Part shown: positions 49,919 through 59,719 of the stretch, piece after piece | How the letters are laid out: each line of letters starts with the position of its first letter | Position numbering within the stretch: position 1 is the stretch's first letter | DNA from: Aequorivita sublithincola DSM 14238 | GTDB lineage: Bacteria > Bacteroidota > Bacteroidia > Flavobacteriales > Flavobacteriaceae | Reading direction: 5' to 3' | Length of the DNA: 64,000 bases | Assembly (NCBI RefSeq): GCF_000265385.1 | Contig: NC_018013.1 | Location: 399,001-463,000, forward strand | Program-made: the position numbers and the translations under genes | Notes under the pieces: generated by a model | The model's database searches: none | Told to the model about the DNA's origin: nothing | The model's input: only the letters and a program-made list of their open reading frames with translations

Positions 49919-51013
49919 ATGGTGCTACTTTACGTTTTCGGCGCTGTTGCGTTGATTAACTGCATTTATTTCCTCTTCTTCTCGAAACTTGCTTTTTTAA
50001 AAACTGCAGAAAAAAGTTCTTCAGAAAAATATCCAGTTTCCCTTATAGTTTGTGCCAAAAATGAAGCTGAAAATCTTCAAAAAAACATTCCACTTTGGCA
50101 ACAACAAGATTATCCAAACTTTGAAATCATACTCATAAACGATGCTTCAATTGACGAAACATTGAAAGTGATGAAAGGTTTTGCTGAAAATGATCCACGC
50201 ATCCAGATTGTTGATGTAAAAAACAACGAGGCATTTTGGGCAAACAAAAAATATGCACTGACTTTAGGTATTAAACGCGCAAAAAATTCACGCCTCGTTT
50301 TTACAGATGCCGATTGTTACCCAGCTTCTTCAGAATGGTTGGCAACAATGTCCGCTAAATTCTCCGATGAAAAACAATTAGTTTTGGGTTATGGAGCTTA
50401 TGAAAAAAGTCCCGGATTTTTAAACAAAATGATCCGTTTTGAAACTTTGATGACAGCGGTTCAGTATTTTTCTTATGCTAAAACTGGAAACCCTTATATG
50501 GGTGTTGGTCGTAATTTGGCCTATACAAGCAATCTTTATTATGAAAATAAAGGTTTTATGAGCCATATAAAAATTCCTTCTGGCGATGATGATCTTTTTG
50601 TAAATGAAGCCGCAACTTCTCAAAACGTTGAAATTTGTGTGGAACCAGAAGCTTTCACCTATTCATTTCCGAAGAAAAAGAAGAAGAAATGGCTCATTCA
50701 GAAAAAAAGACATTATTCTACCGCAAAACTTTATAAGCCAAAACATCGGTTTCTTTTGGCGGTCTATTACGGTTGTAATTTTTTGTTTTGGTTGTTGGCA
50801 CCCATAAGTTTACTAACAAATTTTTGGGCTTTTGGCTTAGGAATTATTATAATTAGAATTGCTTTTCAGTACATTATTATTGGCAATGCCGCTAAAAAAC
50901 TTAAGGAAAATGACTTGGTTCCACTCATTCCTTTTTATGAATTGTTTTTAGTTTTCACTCAATTAAGTATCTTTATTTCCAACAAAGGCGAAAAAAACTC
51001 GCGATGGAAATAA
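49919..51013 (+). CDS. GT2 glycosyltransferase
   Basis: The 364-residue membrane protein has an N-terminal helix and a GT-A domain with VSLIVCAKNEAENL, LINDASIDETL and the metal-binding FTDADCYP. GRNLAY and SGDDDLFVNE (acceptor/catalytic base) follow. Three helices end the protein, and a Lys-rich stretch (KKKKKK) precedes the last part. It transfers a sugar to a membrane acceptor, not identified. Its last 10 bases overlap the start of the sigma factor gene. Confidence 0.9.
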   Translation: MVLLYVFGAVALINCIYFLFFSKLAFLKTAEKSSSEKYPVSLIVCAKNEAENLQKNIPLWQQQDYPNFEIILINDASIDETLKVMKGFAENDPRIQIVDVKNNEAFWANKKYALTLGIKRAKNSRLVFTDADCYPASSEWLATMSAKFSDEKQLVLGYGAYEKSPGFLNKMIRFETLMTAVQYFSYAKTGNPYMGVGRNLAYTSNLYYENKGFMSHIKIPSGDDDLFVNEAATSQNVEICVEPEAFTYSFPKKKKKKWLIQKKRHYSTAKLYKPKHRFLLAVYYGCNFLFWLLAPISLLTNFWAFGLGIIIIRIAFQYIIIGNAAKKLKENDLVPLIPFYELFLVFTQLSIFISNKGEKNSRWK

Positions 51014-51570
51014 CTTCAGAAGAAATATACCACCAGATAGAAAAAGCAAAAAAAGGAAAGCAGGAAGCTTTTAAATTTCTGTTGGACTTTTATTGGAATG
51101 AAGTCTTTGGTTTTCAACTGAAAAGAGTTCGCAATGAATACGAAGCAGAAGATATTACTATTGAAACTTTCGCCAAAGCCTTCGACAAAATTGAAACTTT
51201 TGACGAAAATTATACTTTCTCTACTTGGCTTGTTACTATTTCAAAAAACATTCAAATAGACAAAACGCGTAAAAAAAATGCATCTATTTATTCCAACACA
51301 ACAGACACTTCTAACGAGCAAGTTCAGAAAATACCAGACCACTCGCCCACTCCTGAAGATAAGCTGATTAAAGAGCAGAATCTGGCAGAATTGTTGCGAT
51401 ACATAAAGCAGCTCAAACCTCATTATCAAGAAGTAATAAACCTTCGTTTTTTCCATGAAATGAGCTATAACGAAATTTCGGAAACGTTGGAAGAGCCTTT
51501 GAACAACGTAAAAGTGAGATTGCTTCGGGCCCGCAAACTTCTCGCTGAAATTATTATAAAGAAGGAATAA
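51004..51570 (+). CDS. ECF-type RNA polymerase sigma factor
   Basis: The 188-residue protein has sigma region 2 ([33 protein letters not shown], -10 recognition) and region 4 ([20 protein letters not shown], helix-turn-helix). No anti-sigma gene follows. It overlaps GT2 by ten bases, so the two are made together. It may serve envelope-related genes including the GT2, but no target motif is visible. Confidence 0.92.
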   Translation: MEITSEEIYHQIEKAKKGKQEAFKFLLDFYWNEVFGFQLKRVRNEYEAEDITIETFAKAFDKIETFDENYTFSTWLVTISKNIQIDKTRKKNASIYSNTTDTSNEQVQKIPDHSPTPEDKLIKEQNLAELLRYIKQLKPHYQEVINLRFFHEMSYNEISETLEEPLNNVKVRLLRARKLLAEIIIKKE

Positions 51571-51679
51571 AACCTAAAAAACAAACTCCAAATTCCAAAG
51601 AGCCAAAGAATAAGTTTCATCTATTTCTTCTTTTTTCTTTCTTCTCTTTTCTTTACTCAATTATAGCGCTTCATTTTTG

Positions 51680-51687
51680 TACTTTTG
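51680..51687 (+). promoter_or_regulatory. Candidate -7 element of lipA
   Basis: TACTTTTG matches TAnnTTTG exactly and lies 8 bases ahead of the lipA ATG. It implies a very short leader. No -33 TTTG is seen. Confidence 0.4.
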
Positions 51688-51695
51688 TTAACCTT

Positions 51696-52571
51696 ATGAG
51701 CATAGAAACTTTGGAAATTCAAAAACCCGCACCAAAACCGAAATGGTTACGTGTAAAACTACCCACCGGAAAAAAATACACAGAACTTCGTGGTTTGGTA
51801 GATAAATATAAACTGAATACGATTTGCACTTCTGGAAGTTGCCCAAATATGGGCGAATGTTGGGGCGAAGGCACAGCAACTTTTATGATTCTTGGCAATA
51901 TTTGTACCCGTTCCTGCGGTTTTTGCGGTGTAAAAACTGGAAGACCAGAAACAGTAGCTTGGGACGAACCCGAAAAAGTGGCGCGCTCCATAAAAATCAT
52001 GAACATTAAACACGCGGTTGTAACTTCCGTAGATCGAGACGATTTAAAGGATATGGGCTCCATAATGTGGGCAGAAACCGTAAAAGCAATCCGAAGAATG
52101 AATCCCGAAACTACTTTGGAAACCTTGATTCCAGATTTTCAAGGAAACACGCGAAATATAGATCGAATAATCGCGGTAAAGCCTGAAGTGATTAGTCACA
52201 ATATGGAAACCGTAAAAAGGTTAACACGTGAAGTTCGGATTCAAGCGAAGTATGAAAGAAGTTTGGAAGTTTTAAATTATTTAAAACAGTCTGGCGTACA
52301 ACGTACAAAAACTGGGATTATGCTCGGTTTGGGCGAAAGAGAAGATGAAGTTTTGCAAACGATGCAGGATTTAAAAAATGTTGGACTGAATATTTTAACC
52401 ATCGGTCAATATTTGCAACCTTCAAAAAAGCACTTACCAGTTAAGGAATTTATTACTCCAGAACAATTCAAAAAATATGAAACAATCGGTTTAGATCTTG
52501 GTTTTCGTCACGTGGAAAGCGGTGCTTTGGTACGTTCTTCATACAAGGCTCAAAAACATCTTACCTTATAA
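51696..52571 (+). CDS. lipA: Lipoyl synthase
   Basis: The 291-residue radical SAM enzyme inserts two sulfurs into octanoyl-protein to form lipoyl groups. Both iron-sulfur sites are visible: the auxiliary cluster [12 protein letters not shown] (CX4CX5C) and the radical [11 protein letters not shown] (CX3CX2C). The closing RSSYKA serine ligand for the auxiliary cluster is present. It is followed by gapA after 11 bases. The LipB partner is outside the window. Confidence 0.97.
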   Translation: MSIETLEIQKPAPKPKWLRVKLPTGKKYTELRGLVDKYKLNTICTSGSCPNMGECWGEGTATFMILGNICTRSCGFCGVKTGRPETVAWDEPEKVARSIKIMNIKHAVVTSVDRDDLKDMGSIMWAETVKAIRRMNPETTLETLIPDFQGNTRNIDRIIAVKPEVISHNMETVKRLTREVRIQAKYERSLEVLNYLKQSGVQRTKTGIMLGLGEREDEVLQTMQDLKNVGLNILTIGQYLQPSKKHLPVKEFITPEQFKKYETIGLDLGFRHVESGALVRSSYKAQKHLTL

Positions 52572-52582
52572 ATACTACTAAA

Positions 52583-53581
52583 ATGGAAGGCAAAACAACT
52601 GTTGGCATTAATGGTTTTGGTCGCATTGGCCGTAATCTTTTCAGGTTATTAATTAACCATCCTTCCATAGAAGTTGTTGCTGTAAATGATTTAGCAGATG
52701 CAAAAACATTAAGTCATCTTTTAAAGTATGACAGTATTCACGGGGTTTTAAAAGAAGAAATATCACATTCAGAAAATGAAATTACCGTTGCTGGAAAAAA
52801 GGTAAAATTTTCTTCGGAAAAAAATATTGAAGACATCCGTTGGGGAAATATTGACCTAGTTATTGAATGCACAGGCAAATTCAAAAGTAAAAAGCAACTA
52901 GAAAACCATTTAAAAAACGGAGCCAAAAAAGTAATTCTATCAGTTCCGCCTTTGGATGATGATATAAAAACGGTTGTTCTTGGGGTGAACGATTCAATTC
53001 TAGAATCAACGGATTTAATTATTTCCAATGCTTCTTGTACCACGAACAATGCCGCACCAATGCTGAAAATAATCAATGAACTTTGCGGTATTGAACAGGC
53101 TTACATCACAACAATTCATTCCTACACCACAGATCAAAGCCTTCACGATCAGCCACACCGCGACTTACGCCGTGCCCGTGCTGCTGGCCAATCCATCGTT
53201 CCCACGACCACAGGTGCAGCAAAAGCTTTAACCAAAATATTTCCGGAACTTTCCAATGTTATTGGCGGTTGTGGCATCCGTGTACCGGTTCCGAACGGCT
53301 CGTTGACAGACGTTACCCTTAATGTAAAGAAGGAGGTTTCGATTGAAGAAATAAATAATGCTTTCAAAAAAGCTTCCGAAACTTCCCTAAAAGGAATACT
53401 TGAATACATCGAAGACCCTATAGTCTCCATAGATATTGTGGGCAACCCACATTCTTGTATTTTTGATGCGGAAATGACTTCAGTAATTGGTAAAATGGTA
53501 AAAATAATTGGGTGGTATGACAATGAAATAGGCTATTCATCTAGAATTATCAATTTAATTGAAAGAATTTCGGCTAAATAG
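52583..53581 (+). CDS. gapA: Glyceraldehyde-3-phosphate dehydrogenase, type I
   Basis: The 332-residue enzyme oxidises G3P to 1,3-bisphosphoglycerate. It has the NAD fold GINGFGRIGRNLFRLL, the catalytic cysteine in SNASCTTNNAAP, and HSYTTDQSLHDQPHRDLRRARA with the phosphate-binding residues. SVNWYDNEIGYS is represented by GWYDNEIGYS. It lies 11 bases after lipA and is probably co-transcribed. It may work alongside another GAPDH of the genome. Confidence 0.97.
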   Translation: MEGKTTVGINGFGRIGRNLFRLLINHPSIEVVAVNDLADAKTLSHLLKYDSIHGVLKEEISHSENEITVAGKKVKFSSEKNIEDIRWGNIDLVIECTGKFKSKKQLENHLKNGAKKVILSVPPLDDDIKTVVLGVNDSILESTDLIISNASCTTNNAAPMLKIINELCGIEQAYITTIHSYTTDQSLHDQPHRDLRRARAAGQSIVPTTTGAAKALTKIFPELSNVIGGCGIRVPVPNGSLTDVTLNVKKEVSIEEINNAFKKASETSLKGILEYIEDPIVSIDIVGNPHSCIFDAEMTSVIGKMVKIIGWYDNEIGYSSRIINLIERISAK

Positions 53582-53612
53582 CTATATTTATTATCTTTCT
53601 TAAACATACCTC

Positions 53613-55844
53613 ATGAATTCAGACATTTCGAAATTCAGATTTCTCGTGCCGTTGTTCTTGTGCATACTGTTTTCGAATAATTCTTATTCAATCCAAGTTC
53701 ATGACACAATTGTCTTAATAAAACAGTTGCAATATAGGGCTACGAAAGCACTGGAAAAAGAAGATTTCATTGAAGCTGTAAAAAGTTTGAATGACGCACA
53801 TAAGCTAACCATTCTCCCCAGATACAAAACCTATAAACCCGATGTTGAACTCAGCACTGCTAAACTTTATTACAATTTGGAATATTATGACAAAGCAGAG
53901 ATACAGGTTCAAGAGGCCATTAAAAACGCAAAAATCTATCGAAATCAATACAAAATTGCTGAGGGTTATAATCTTTATGCCATAATACTTATAGCATCTA
54001 GGGAATACTCAAAATCGAACTTATATTTATCCAAAGCAGATTCAATATCTGCAATACTCGGTGATAAAAATATTAAAACAAACACGAACTTCGGCCACGG
54101 TCTTCTATCGCTTCATACTGGCAAGTATGCTGATGCTATAGAAGATTTAAAATCTGCTGCAAAATACTTTAAAGAACAGTCCTTAAGCTACCAAGAAACA
54201 GCTGCATATAGCAATCTGGCTGATGCACTTTCGCTAATAAGTCCAAAAGACTATCCAAAACCAATCGCTGAAGCCAAACAATTTTTAAGTTTAGCTATAG
54301 AAACTGCATCTTCACAAGGTTTCTCAAAATTTTTGATTGAAAAGCACCGCATTAATTCACAAATTTTAATTGCTGAAAAGAAAGAAAAATTGGCTGAAGA
54401 TGAGCTAAATTATTATTTCAGTCAAAAAGATTCACTGCACCAAAATCATTTAAAAGCAATTGAAAGCGGCATTCAGTCTGAATCGGCAATTGGAGATTTA
54501 AAAGGAACAATTGCCAGTCAGGAGCAAAATATTAAAAAACAAGAAAAATCAATTTTTTTAGGAAAACTTATAGGCTGGCTAAGTATTGCTTTGATATTAA
54601 TACTATCATTATTAACGCTTTCACTATACAAGAACAATAAATTACGGGCTAATGCAAACGCACTTTTAAAAGAAAAAAATACAGAACTACAGGAAGCAAA
54701 GGAAAAAGCGGAAAAAGCATCACGTGCCAAAGCGCAATTTCTTTCAACAATAACTCATGAGCTACGAACACCTATATATACAGTCACTGGATTAACCCAT
54801 TTGCTTTTGATGGAAGACCCAAAACCCGAACAAAATGAACATCTCAGTTCTCTTAAATTTTCGGGAGAATATTTACTTTCACTTATCAACAATATTCTTG
54901 ACCTTAACAAGCTTGAAGCTAGCAAGGTAGAAATTGAAAAAATCCCCTTTCTTTTAAAAAGGCGAATTGATAGTGTGCTTATTGCGCTGAAAGAATCGAT
55001 TGAATTAAAAAACAACACCATACATTATGAATATGACAATACCTTACCAGATAAAGTAATAGGTGATTCGCTAAAATTAACCCAAGTTCTTATTAACCTT
55101 ATAAGCAATTCAATCAAATTTACGGATAACGGAGATATTTCTGTTCGTGTAAAAACCGTTGAAAAAAGAGCAAGACAGATAGAAATTCGTTTTGAAATTG
55201 AAGATAACGGTATTGGAATTTCCATGAAAAAGCAGAAATCCATTTTTGAATCCTTTACACAAGGTTCACTTCAAATTAATCGAAAATATGGCGGAACAGG
55301 CCTTGGTTTATCGATTGTTAAAAATCTTTTGGAACTTATGGGTAGCGAAATATTCCTAGAAAGTGAACTAGGCAAAGGTTCTAAGTTTTGGTTCAATATA
55401 AGTTATGAAATTTCAGAAAACGAGGAAAAACAAAAAGAAATAAATGAAATAGAAGTAATTATTGAGAACGATATATTTGAGAATAAATCTGTCCTAATAG
55501 TAGAGGATAACAAGATTAATCAAATGATAACCAAAAAAATCCTTGAGAGAAAAAAAATGATTTGTACAGTGGTAGATAACGGCGCCGAAGCAATAAAACA
55601 GGTTCAACAAGGAGACTTTAGTGTAATATTAATGGACATTTATATGCCAGGAATAAGTGGTATTGAGGCCACTAAAAAAATTCGAGAGTTCAATAATATT
55701 GTACCTATTATCGCCTTATCTGCCGTTACAATTGAAGAAAATTTAGCAGATTTTTACAAGGCTGGTTTTAATGAATTCATCCCAAAACCTTTCAACACAG
55801 AAGAGTTTTTCAAGAAAATACAAAACGTACTGAACAGTAATTAA
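53613..55844 (+). CDS. Hybrid sensor histidine kinase with TPR-like sensor and receiver
   Basis: The 743-residue protein has an N-terminal signal, then a helical TPR-like sensor (about residues 30-300) in the periplasm. A membrane helix (about 315-339) and coil follow. HisKA has His382 in THELRTP. The HATPase has NLISNSIKF, EDNGIGI (530-536) and GTGLGLSI (561-568). The receiver has Asp675 in VILMDIYMPG. The output partner is unknown, since no DNA-binding domain is present. It follows gapA by 31 bases and is followed by lpxK on the other strand. Confidence 0.92.
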   Translation: MNSDISKFRFLVPLFLCILFSNNSYSIQVHDTIVLIKQLQYRATKALEKEDFIEAVKSLNDAHKLTILPRYKTYKPDVELSTAKLYYNLEYYDKAEIQVQEAIKNAKIYRNQYKIAEGYNLYAIILIASREYSKSNLYLSKADSISAILGDKNIKTNTNFGHGLLSLHTGKYADAIEDLKSAAKYFKEQSLSYQETAAYSNLADALSLISPKDYPKPIAEAKQFLSLAIETASSQGFSKFLIEKHRINSQILIAEKKEKLAEDELNYYFSQKDSLHQNHLKAIESGIQSESAIGDLKGTIASQEQNIKKQEKSIFLGKLIGWLSIALILILSLLTLSLYKNNKLRANANALLKEKNTELQEAKEKAEKASRAKAQFLSTITHELRTPIYTVTGLTHLLLMEDPKPEQNEHLSSLKFSGEYLLSLINNILDLNKLEASKVEIEKIPFLLKRRIDSVLIALKESIELKNNTIHYEYDNTLPDKVIGDSLKLTQVLINLISNSIKFTDNGDISVRVKTVEKRARQIEIRFEIEDNGIGISMKKQKSIFESFTQGSLQINRKYGGTGLGLSIVKNLLELMGSEIFLESELGKGSKFWFNISYEISENEEKQKEINEIEVIIENDIFENKSVLIVEDNKINQMITKKILERKKMICTVVDNGAEAIKQVQQGDFSVILMDIYMPGISGIEATKKIREFNNIVPIIALSAVTIEENLADFYKAGFNEFIPKPFNTEEFFKKIQNVLNSN

Positions 55845-55859
55845 CAATAGTTGAAATAA

Positions 55860-56867
55860 TTAATCTTTTAATTTTACTCCTCGTAATATTCTATTTTTGA
55901 AGTCTTCCTCTCCATCCTTCAAAATTTCTGTTCTAATAGGTAAATAATAAATTTCCACTGAATTGGTAATACTTTGCAACCTCATAAAATCTTTTTCAGT
56001 TGTTAGAATCAATTGATGGTTCTTAAGTTTCTCTATTTCTGAAGTTGTGAAATTATGATGATCTGGAAAAGACTTTTCTTCAAATTTCAATCCTTTTTTC
56101 TTCAAAAAAGAAACCAATGGTTTTGGATTTGCAATTCCTGTAACTAAAAGAAATTCTTTATCCATCAAATAATCAAGTGATTTTACTTCCTTAGCATTCA
56201 TAATCTCAGCGCTGTAACCAATCTTCGAAAAATAAATTTGTTGATGTGGTTTCGGATTCAACTTTTGTTTTATCGCTTCAATTTTTGATTCATCAATATT
56301 TTCAGGACATTTTGTAACCACAATTATGTTTGCTCGTTTTGCGCCGAACTTAGGCTCACGAAGGTTCCCCGCTGGAAGCATACAATCATTGCAATACAAA
56401 CTATCAAAAGAAGTGAGTAAAATATTCAATGAAGCCTTTACCTTTCTATGTTGAAAAGCATCGTCTAGCAAAATAACATCTACCATATTTTTGAGCTTTT
56501 CAATTCCCGTTTGACGTTCCTCGCAAACGGCTACAGTGATATTAGGATATTTCTTTTTAAACTGAAGAGGTTCGTCGCCTACTTTTTCAACTGAACTATT
56601 TGCTAAAACCTCTAAAAAACCTGTTGTTTTCCTCTTGTAACCACGACTCAAAACGGCAATTTTGTGATCTTCTTTCAGAAAAGAAACCAGAAACTCAATC
56701 ATTGGCGATTTTCCGGTTCCGCCAGTGGAGAGATTTCCAACGCAAATTACTGGAAGATCATAAGACTTGCTTTTTAGCCAACCTTTGTTGTACATCACAT
56801 TGCGAAGCGCCGTAATGCCGCCATACAGCAATGAAAAAGGAAATAATAACTTCCGCAGAAAATTCAT
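55860..56867 (-). CDS. lpxK: Tetraacyldisaccharide 4'-kinase
   Basis: The 335-residue membrane-associated kinase phosphorylates the lipid A disaccharide. The P-loop is GNLSTGGTGKSPM, with DDAFQHRKV as the catalytic/Walker B region and TTEKDFMRL near the end. An N-terminal amphipathic/hydrophobic stretch (LLFPFSLLYGGITALRNVMY) anchors it. It converges with the kinase gene. Other lpx genes are outside the window. Confidence 0.95.
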   Translation of the reverse strand: MNFLRKLLFPFSLLYGGITALRNVMYNKGWLKSKSYDLPVICVGNLSTGGTGKSPMIEFLVSFLKEDHKIAVLSRGYKRKTTGFLEVLANSSVEKVGDEPLQFKKKYPNITVAVCEERQTGIEKLKNMVDVILLDDAFQHRKVKASLNILLTSFDSLYCNDCMLPAGNLREPKFGAKRANIIVVTKCPENIDESKIEAIKQKLNPKPHQQIYFSKIGYSAEIMNAKEVKSLDYLMDKEFLLVTGIANPKPLVSFLKKKGLKFEEKSFPDHHNFTTSEIEKLKNHQLILTTEKDFMRLQSITNSVEIYYLPIRTEILKDGEEDFKNRILRGVKLKD

Positions 56868-56971
56868 CTAACGAAAGTACTAATTCCGCTGAAAACTGTT
56901 ATTACTTTAAACTGAAAATAGAAGTCCGTAAAAATTCAGCAAACTGTTATCTTTACTGAAAATGTAAAAAA

Positions 56972-58066
56972 ATGAAGGTAAAAGAAGTCATTTCGCTACT
57001 TGAAGAACTAGCTCCACTCGCCTATTCCGAAGATTTTGATAATACAGGATTGCTAGTTGGCGATGCAAATGCAACTGTTTCGGGAATATTGGTAACGTTA
57101 GATACTTTGGAAAATGTTGTAGATGAAGCCATTGAAAATAATTGCAACCTCATTGTGAGTTTTCATCCTATTGTATTTTCGGGACTGAAGAAAATCACTG
57201 GAAAAACCTACGTTGAGCGTGTAGTCCAAAAAGCAATAAAGCACGACATAGCCATATTTTCAAACCACACGGCGCTTGATAATTCGTGGAATGGCGTGAA
57301 TGCTATGATTTGTGAAAAACTGGGCCTTAAGAATCGTAAAGTATTAATTCCTCAAAACGAAACCATAAAAAAACTCATCACTTTTGTTCCTTCAAAAGAT
57401 GCTGAAAACGTTCAGAACGCACTTTTTGCCGCTGGCGCTGGAAACATTGGCAATTATGAAAATTGCAGCTTTAACATTGAAGGTAAAGGTAGTTTTAAAG
57501 GAAATGACGCTTCAAGTCCGGTAATAGGAAAAAAAGGAGAAATTCATTTTGAAGAAGAAACTCAGATTGGGATTACGTTTGCGAAACATCTTCAAAATAA
57601 CATTCTGAAAGCACTATTTGAATCTCATCCCTATGAAGAAGTTGCTTATGAAATTACCACACTCGAAAACCAAAACCAACATTTGGGGATGGGAATGATT
57701 GGCGAATTTGATAAAGCTATAGATGAAAAAGAGTTTTTACAATTTCTAAAAAGAACGATGAAAACCGATTGCGTTCGTCATTCAGCATTGCTAGAAAAGC
57801 CAATAAAAAAAGTTGCAGTGCTTGGCGGAAGCGGAAGTTTTGCCATTGAAGTCGCAAAAAACGCGAGTGCAGATGCTTTTATTTCGGCAGATTTTAAGTA
57901 TCACGACTTCTTCAAGGCAGAAAACACGGTGCTTCTGGCGGATATTGGTCATTATGAAAGTGAACAATTCACAAAAGAGCTTTTACATTCTTTCCTTAAG
58001 AAAAAAATCACTAATTTTGCAGTCCTTTTATCACAAACAAATACCAATCCTATTAGCTATTTATAA
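56972..58066 (+). CDS. Nif3-like dinuclear metal protein with central insert
   Basis: The 364-residue protein matches the Nif3/YbgI family: DNTGLLVGDANATVSGI, VSFHPIVFSG, SNHTALDNSWNGVNAMI and, at the end, ISADFKYHDFF with DIGHYESE (metal ligands). The middle part, about residues 120-230, is the PII-like inserted domain of the long form. The ATG is followed closely by the CT398-like gene, 3 bases after its stop. Function of the family is unclear (GTP cyclohydrolase type 2-like is the old name). Confidence 0.92.
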   Translation: MKVKEVISLLEELAPLAYSEDFDNTGLLVGDANATVSGILVTLDTLENVVDEAIENNCNLIVSFHPIVFSGLKKITGKTYVERVVQKAIKHDIAIFSNHTALDNSWNGVNAMICEKLGLKNRKVLIPQNETIKKLITFVPSKDAENVQNALFAAGAGNIGNYENCSFNIEGKGSFKGNDASSPVIGKKGEIHFEEETQIGITFAKHLQNNILKALFESHPYEEVAYEITTLENQNQHLGMGMIGEFDKAIDEKEFLQFLKRTMKTDCVRHSALLEKPIKKVAVLGGSGSFAIEVAKNASADAFISADFKYHDFFKAENTVLLADIGHYESEQFTKELLHSFLKKKITNFAVLLSQTNTNPISYL

Positions 58067-58069
58067 TTT

Positions 58070-58852
58070 ATGGCAACAAAAACAGAAATTACTGTTGAAG
58101 AGAAGTTAAGAGCCCTTTACGATCTACAACTTATTGACTCAAGAATTGATGAAATTAGAAACGTTCGTGGCGAACTTCCATTGGAAGTTGAAGATCTTGA
58201 AGACGAAGTGGCAGGAATGAATACCCGTCTTGAAAAACTGAAAGCAGATCTTGAAGTTATTGAAGACCAAATCAAGGAAAAAAAGAACAGTATTGAAGAG
58301 TCTAAAACACTCATCAAAAAATACACAACACAACAGGATAACGTTCGCAATAACCGCGAATACAATTCTTTAAGCAAAGAAGTTGAATTCCAAGAACTTG
58401 AAATACAGCTTGCTGAAAAGAATATCAAAGAATTCCGTGCGCAAATAGAGCAAAAAACGCAAGTTATAGAAGACACTAAAGGTCGTTTTGATGAACGTTC
58501 CGAGCACTTGAAACACAAACAAAGCGAGCTTAATGAAATCTTGAAAGAAACCGAAAAGGAAGAGCAAACCCTTATTAAGGAATCTGAAAAATTTGAAACT
58601 CAAATTGAAGCGCGTCTTATAAAAGCATATAAAAGAATCCGAACCAATGTAAAAAATGGTTTAGCGGTTGTAGCTGTAGAGCGTGGCGCTTCTGGTGGAT
58701 CTTTCTTTACCATTCCACCACAAGTGCAGATGGAAATTGCAAGTCGCAAAAAAATAATTACTGACGAGCACAGCGGTCGTATTTTGGTAGATCCAGATCT
58801 TGCAAACGAAGAACGTGAGAAGATGGAATCTATGTTTACGAAGCTTAAGTAA
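58070..58852 (+). CDS. CT398-like coiled-coil protein with degenerate zinc ribbon
   Basis: The 260-residue protein has a long antiparallel coiled coil (residues about 15-190), followed by the module that normally is a C4 zinc ribbon (CxxC ... CxxCGRIL). Here the ligand positions read GASGGSFFTIPPQ and TDEHSGRILVDPDL, so all four cysteines are replaced while GRIL and the surrounding pattern are kept. It is immediately downstream of the Nif3-like gene, a pairing common across bacteria. The role is unknown; relatives bind flagellar or translation partners. Confidence 0.87.
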   Translation: MATKTEITVEEKLRALYDLQLIDSRIDEIRNVRGELPLEVEDLEDEVAGMNTRLEKLKADLEVIEDQIKEKKNSIEESKTLIKKYTTQQDNVRNNREYNSLSKEVEFQELEIQLAEKNIKEFRAQIEQKTQVIEDTKGRFDERSEHLKHKQSELNEILKETEKEEQTLIKESEKFETQIEARLIKAYKRIRTNVKNGLAVVAVERGASGGSFFTIPPQVQMEIASRKKIITDEHSGRILVDPDLANEEREKMESMFTKLK

Positions 58853-58873
58853 ACAAATAAACCCAATTATAAC

Positions 58874-58905
58874 AAAGCCTTCACATAAAGTGAGGGCTTT
58901 TTTTT
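58874..58905 (+). terminator. Terminator after the Nif3-CT398 unit
   Basis: AAAGCCTTCAC (58874-58884) pairs with GTGAGGGCTTT (58890-58900) with one G-U, followed by five more T. It lies 22 bases past the stop. Confidence 0.87.
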
Positions 58906-58962
58906 ATATTGATTGCAAGGTTTTGACTTTATTTAAGACCAACTCTACAAAAAATAATCAAA

Positions 58963-59634
58963 ATGAAAAAGATCGCAATTTTAGTATGTAGCATTTTCCT
59001 TCTCTCACTTCAAGGAGCGTGCAAACCTTCAAACGAAACAAATAAAGAAGCCGAAGCAATAGCTCAAAAAGAGCAAGCACCCGTTCAAACCGAAGCTATA
59101 AATGGATTGAAAAAAGCATATTTTGCTAGTGGTTGTTTTTGGTGTTTGGAAGCTGTTTACGAAAGCGTAGAAGGTGTTAAAGAAGCAATTTCTGGCTATA
59201 GCGGTGGAAAAGAGCAAAACCCAACGTACGAAAATCACGGAGATCACGCTGAAGCTCTAGAAGTAATTTACGATCCAGAAGTTATAAGTTTTAAACAATT
59301 GGTGGATGTGTATTTCGGTTCACAAAACATAACTCAAGTAAACGGTCAAGGACCAGATCGTGGCACTTCATACCGTTCTATTATTTTTTATCAAAACGAT
59401 GAGGAAAAGAAAATTATTGATGAAAAAGTCGCGGCTTTAAACAAACAACTAGATGGAGAAGTAGTTGCTGCGCAAATCATGCCCTTTCAAAAATTTTGGG
59501 ACGCGGAAAACTATCATCAGAATTATGAAAAAAAACATCCAGAAAACCCTTATATCCAGAATGTTTCCATTCCGAGAATAAATAAGTTTAAACAAAAATT
59601 TCCTGAGTTGTTGAAGAAAAACCAAGAACACTAA
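58963..59634 (+). CDS. msrA: Peptide-methionine (S)-S-oxide reductase, lipoprotein form
   Basis: The 223-residue protein has a lipobox ending QGAC (Cys20) and a linker of about 25 residues rich in Glu and Gln. The MsrA domain carries the catalytic Cys in ASGCFWCLEAVYE and GYSGGKEQNPTYENHGDHAEAL. It repairs oxidised methionine in the envelope. No MsrB domain is attached. A large perfect hairpin follows its stop. Confidence 0.95.
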   Translation: MKKIAILVCSIFLLSLQGACKPSNETNKEAEAIAQKEQAPVQTEAINGLKKAYFASGCFWCLEAVYESVEGVKEAISGYSGGKEQNPTYENHGDHAEALEVIYDPEVISFKQLVDVYFGSQNITQVNGQGPDRGTSYRSIIFYQNDEEKKIIDEKVAALNKQLDGEVVAAQIMPFQKFWDAENYHQNYEKKHPENPYIQNVSIPRINKFKQKFPELLKKNQEH

Positions 59635-59653
59635 TTACTACTTCCCCAATTAT

Positions 59654-59719
59654 AAACCTAACAGCGTCATTGCGATCCCGATAGCAATCGGGATCGCAAT
59701 GACGCTGTTAGGTTTTTTT
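59654..59719. repeat. Perfect 29-bp stem inverted repeat containing the CCCGAT element
   Basis: Positions 59654-59682 and 59687-59715 are exact inverted copies around the loop AGCA. The T-run at 59713-59719 makes it usable as a terminator for msrA. The inner part shares CCCGAT/ATCGGG with the palindromes at 26216 and 49883. The outer GTCATTGCGA recalls the GTCATTGAGA element at 24661. It looks like a mobile-type intergenic repeat used as a terminator. Confidence 0.85.
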
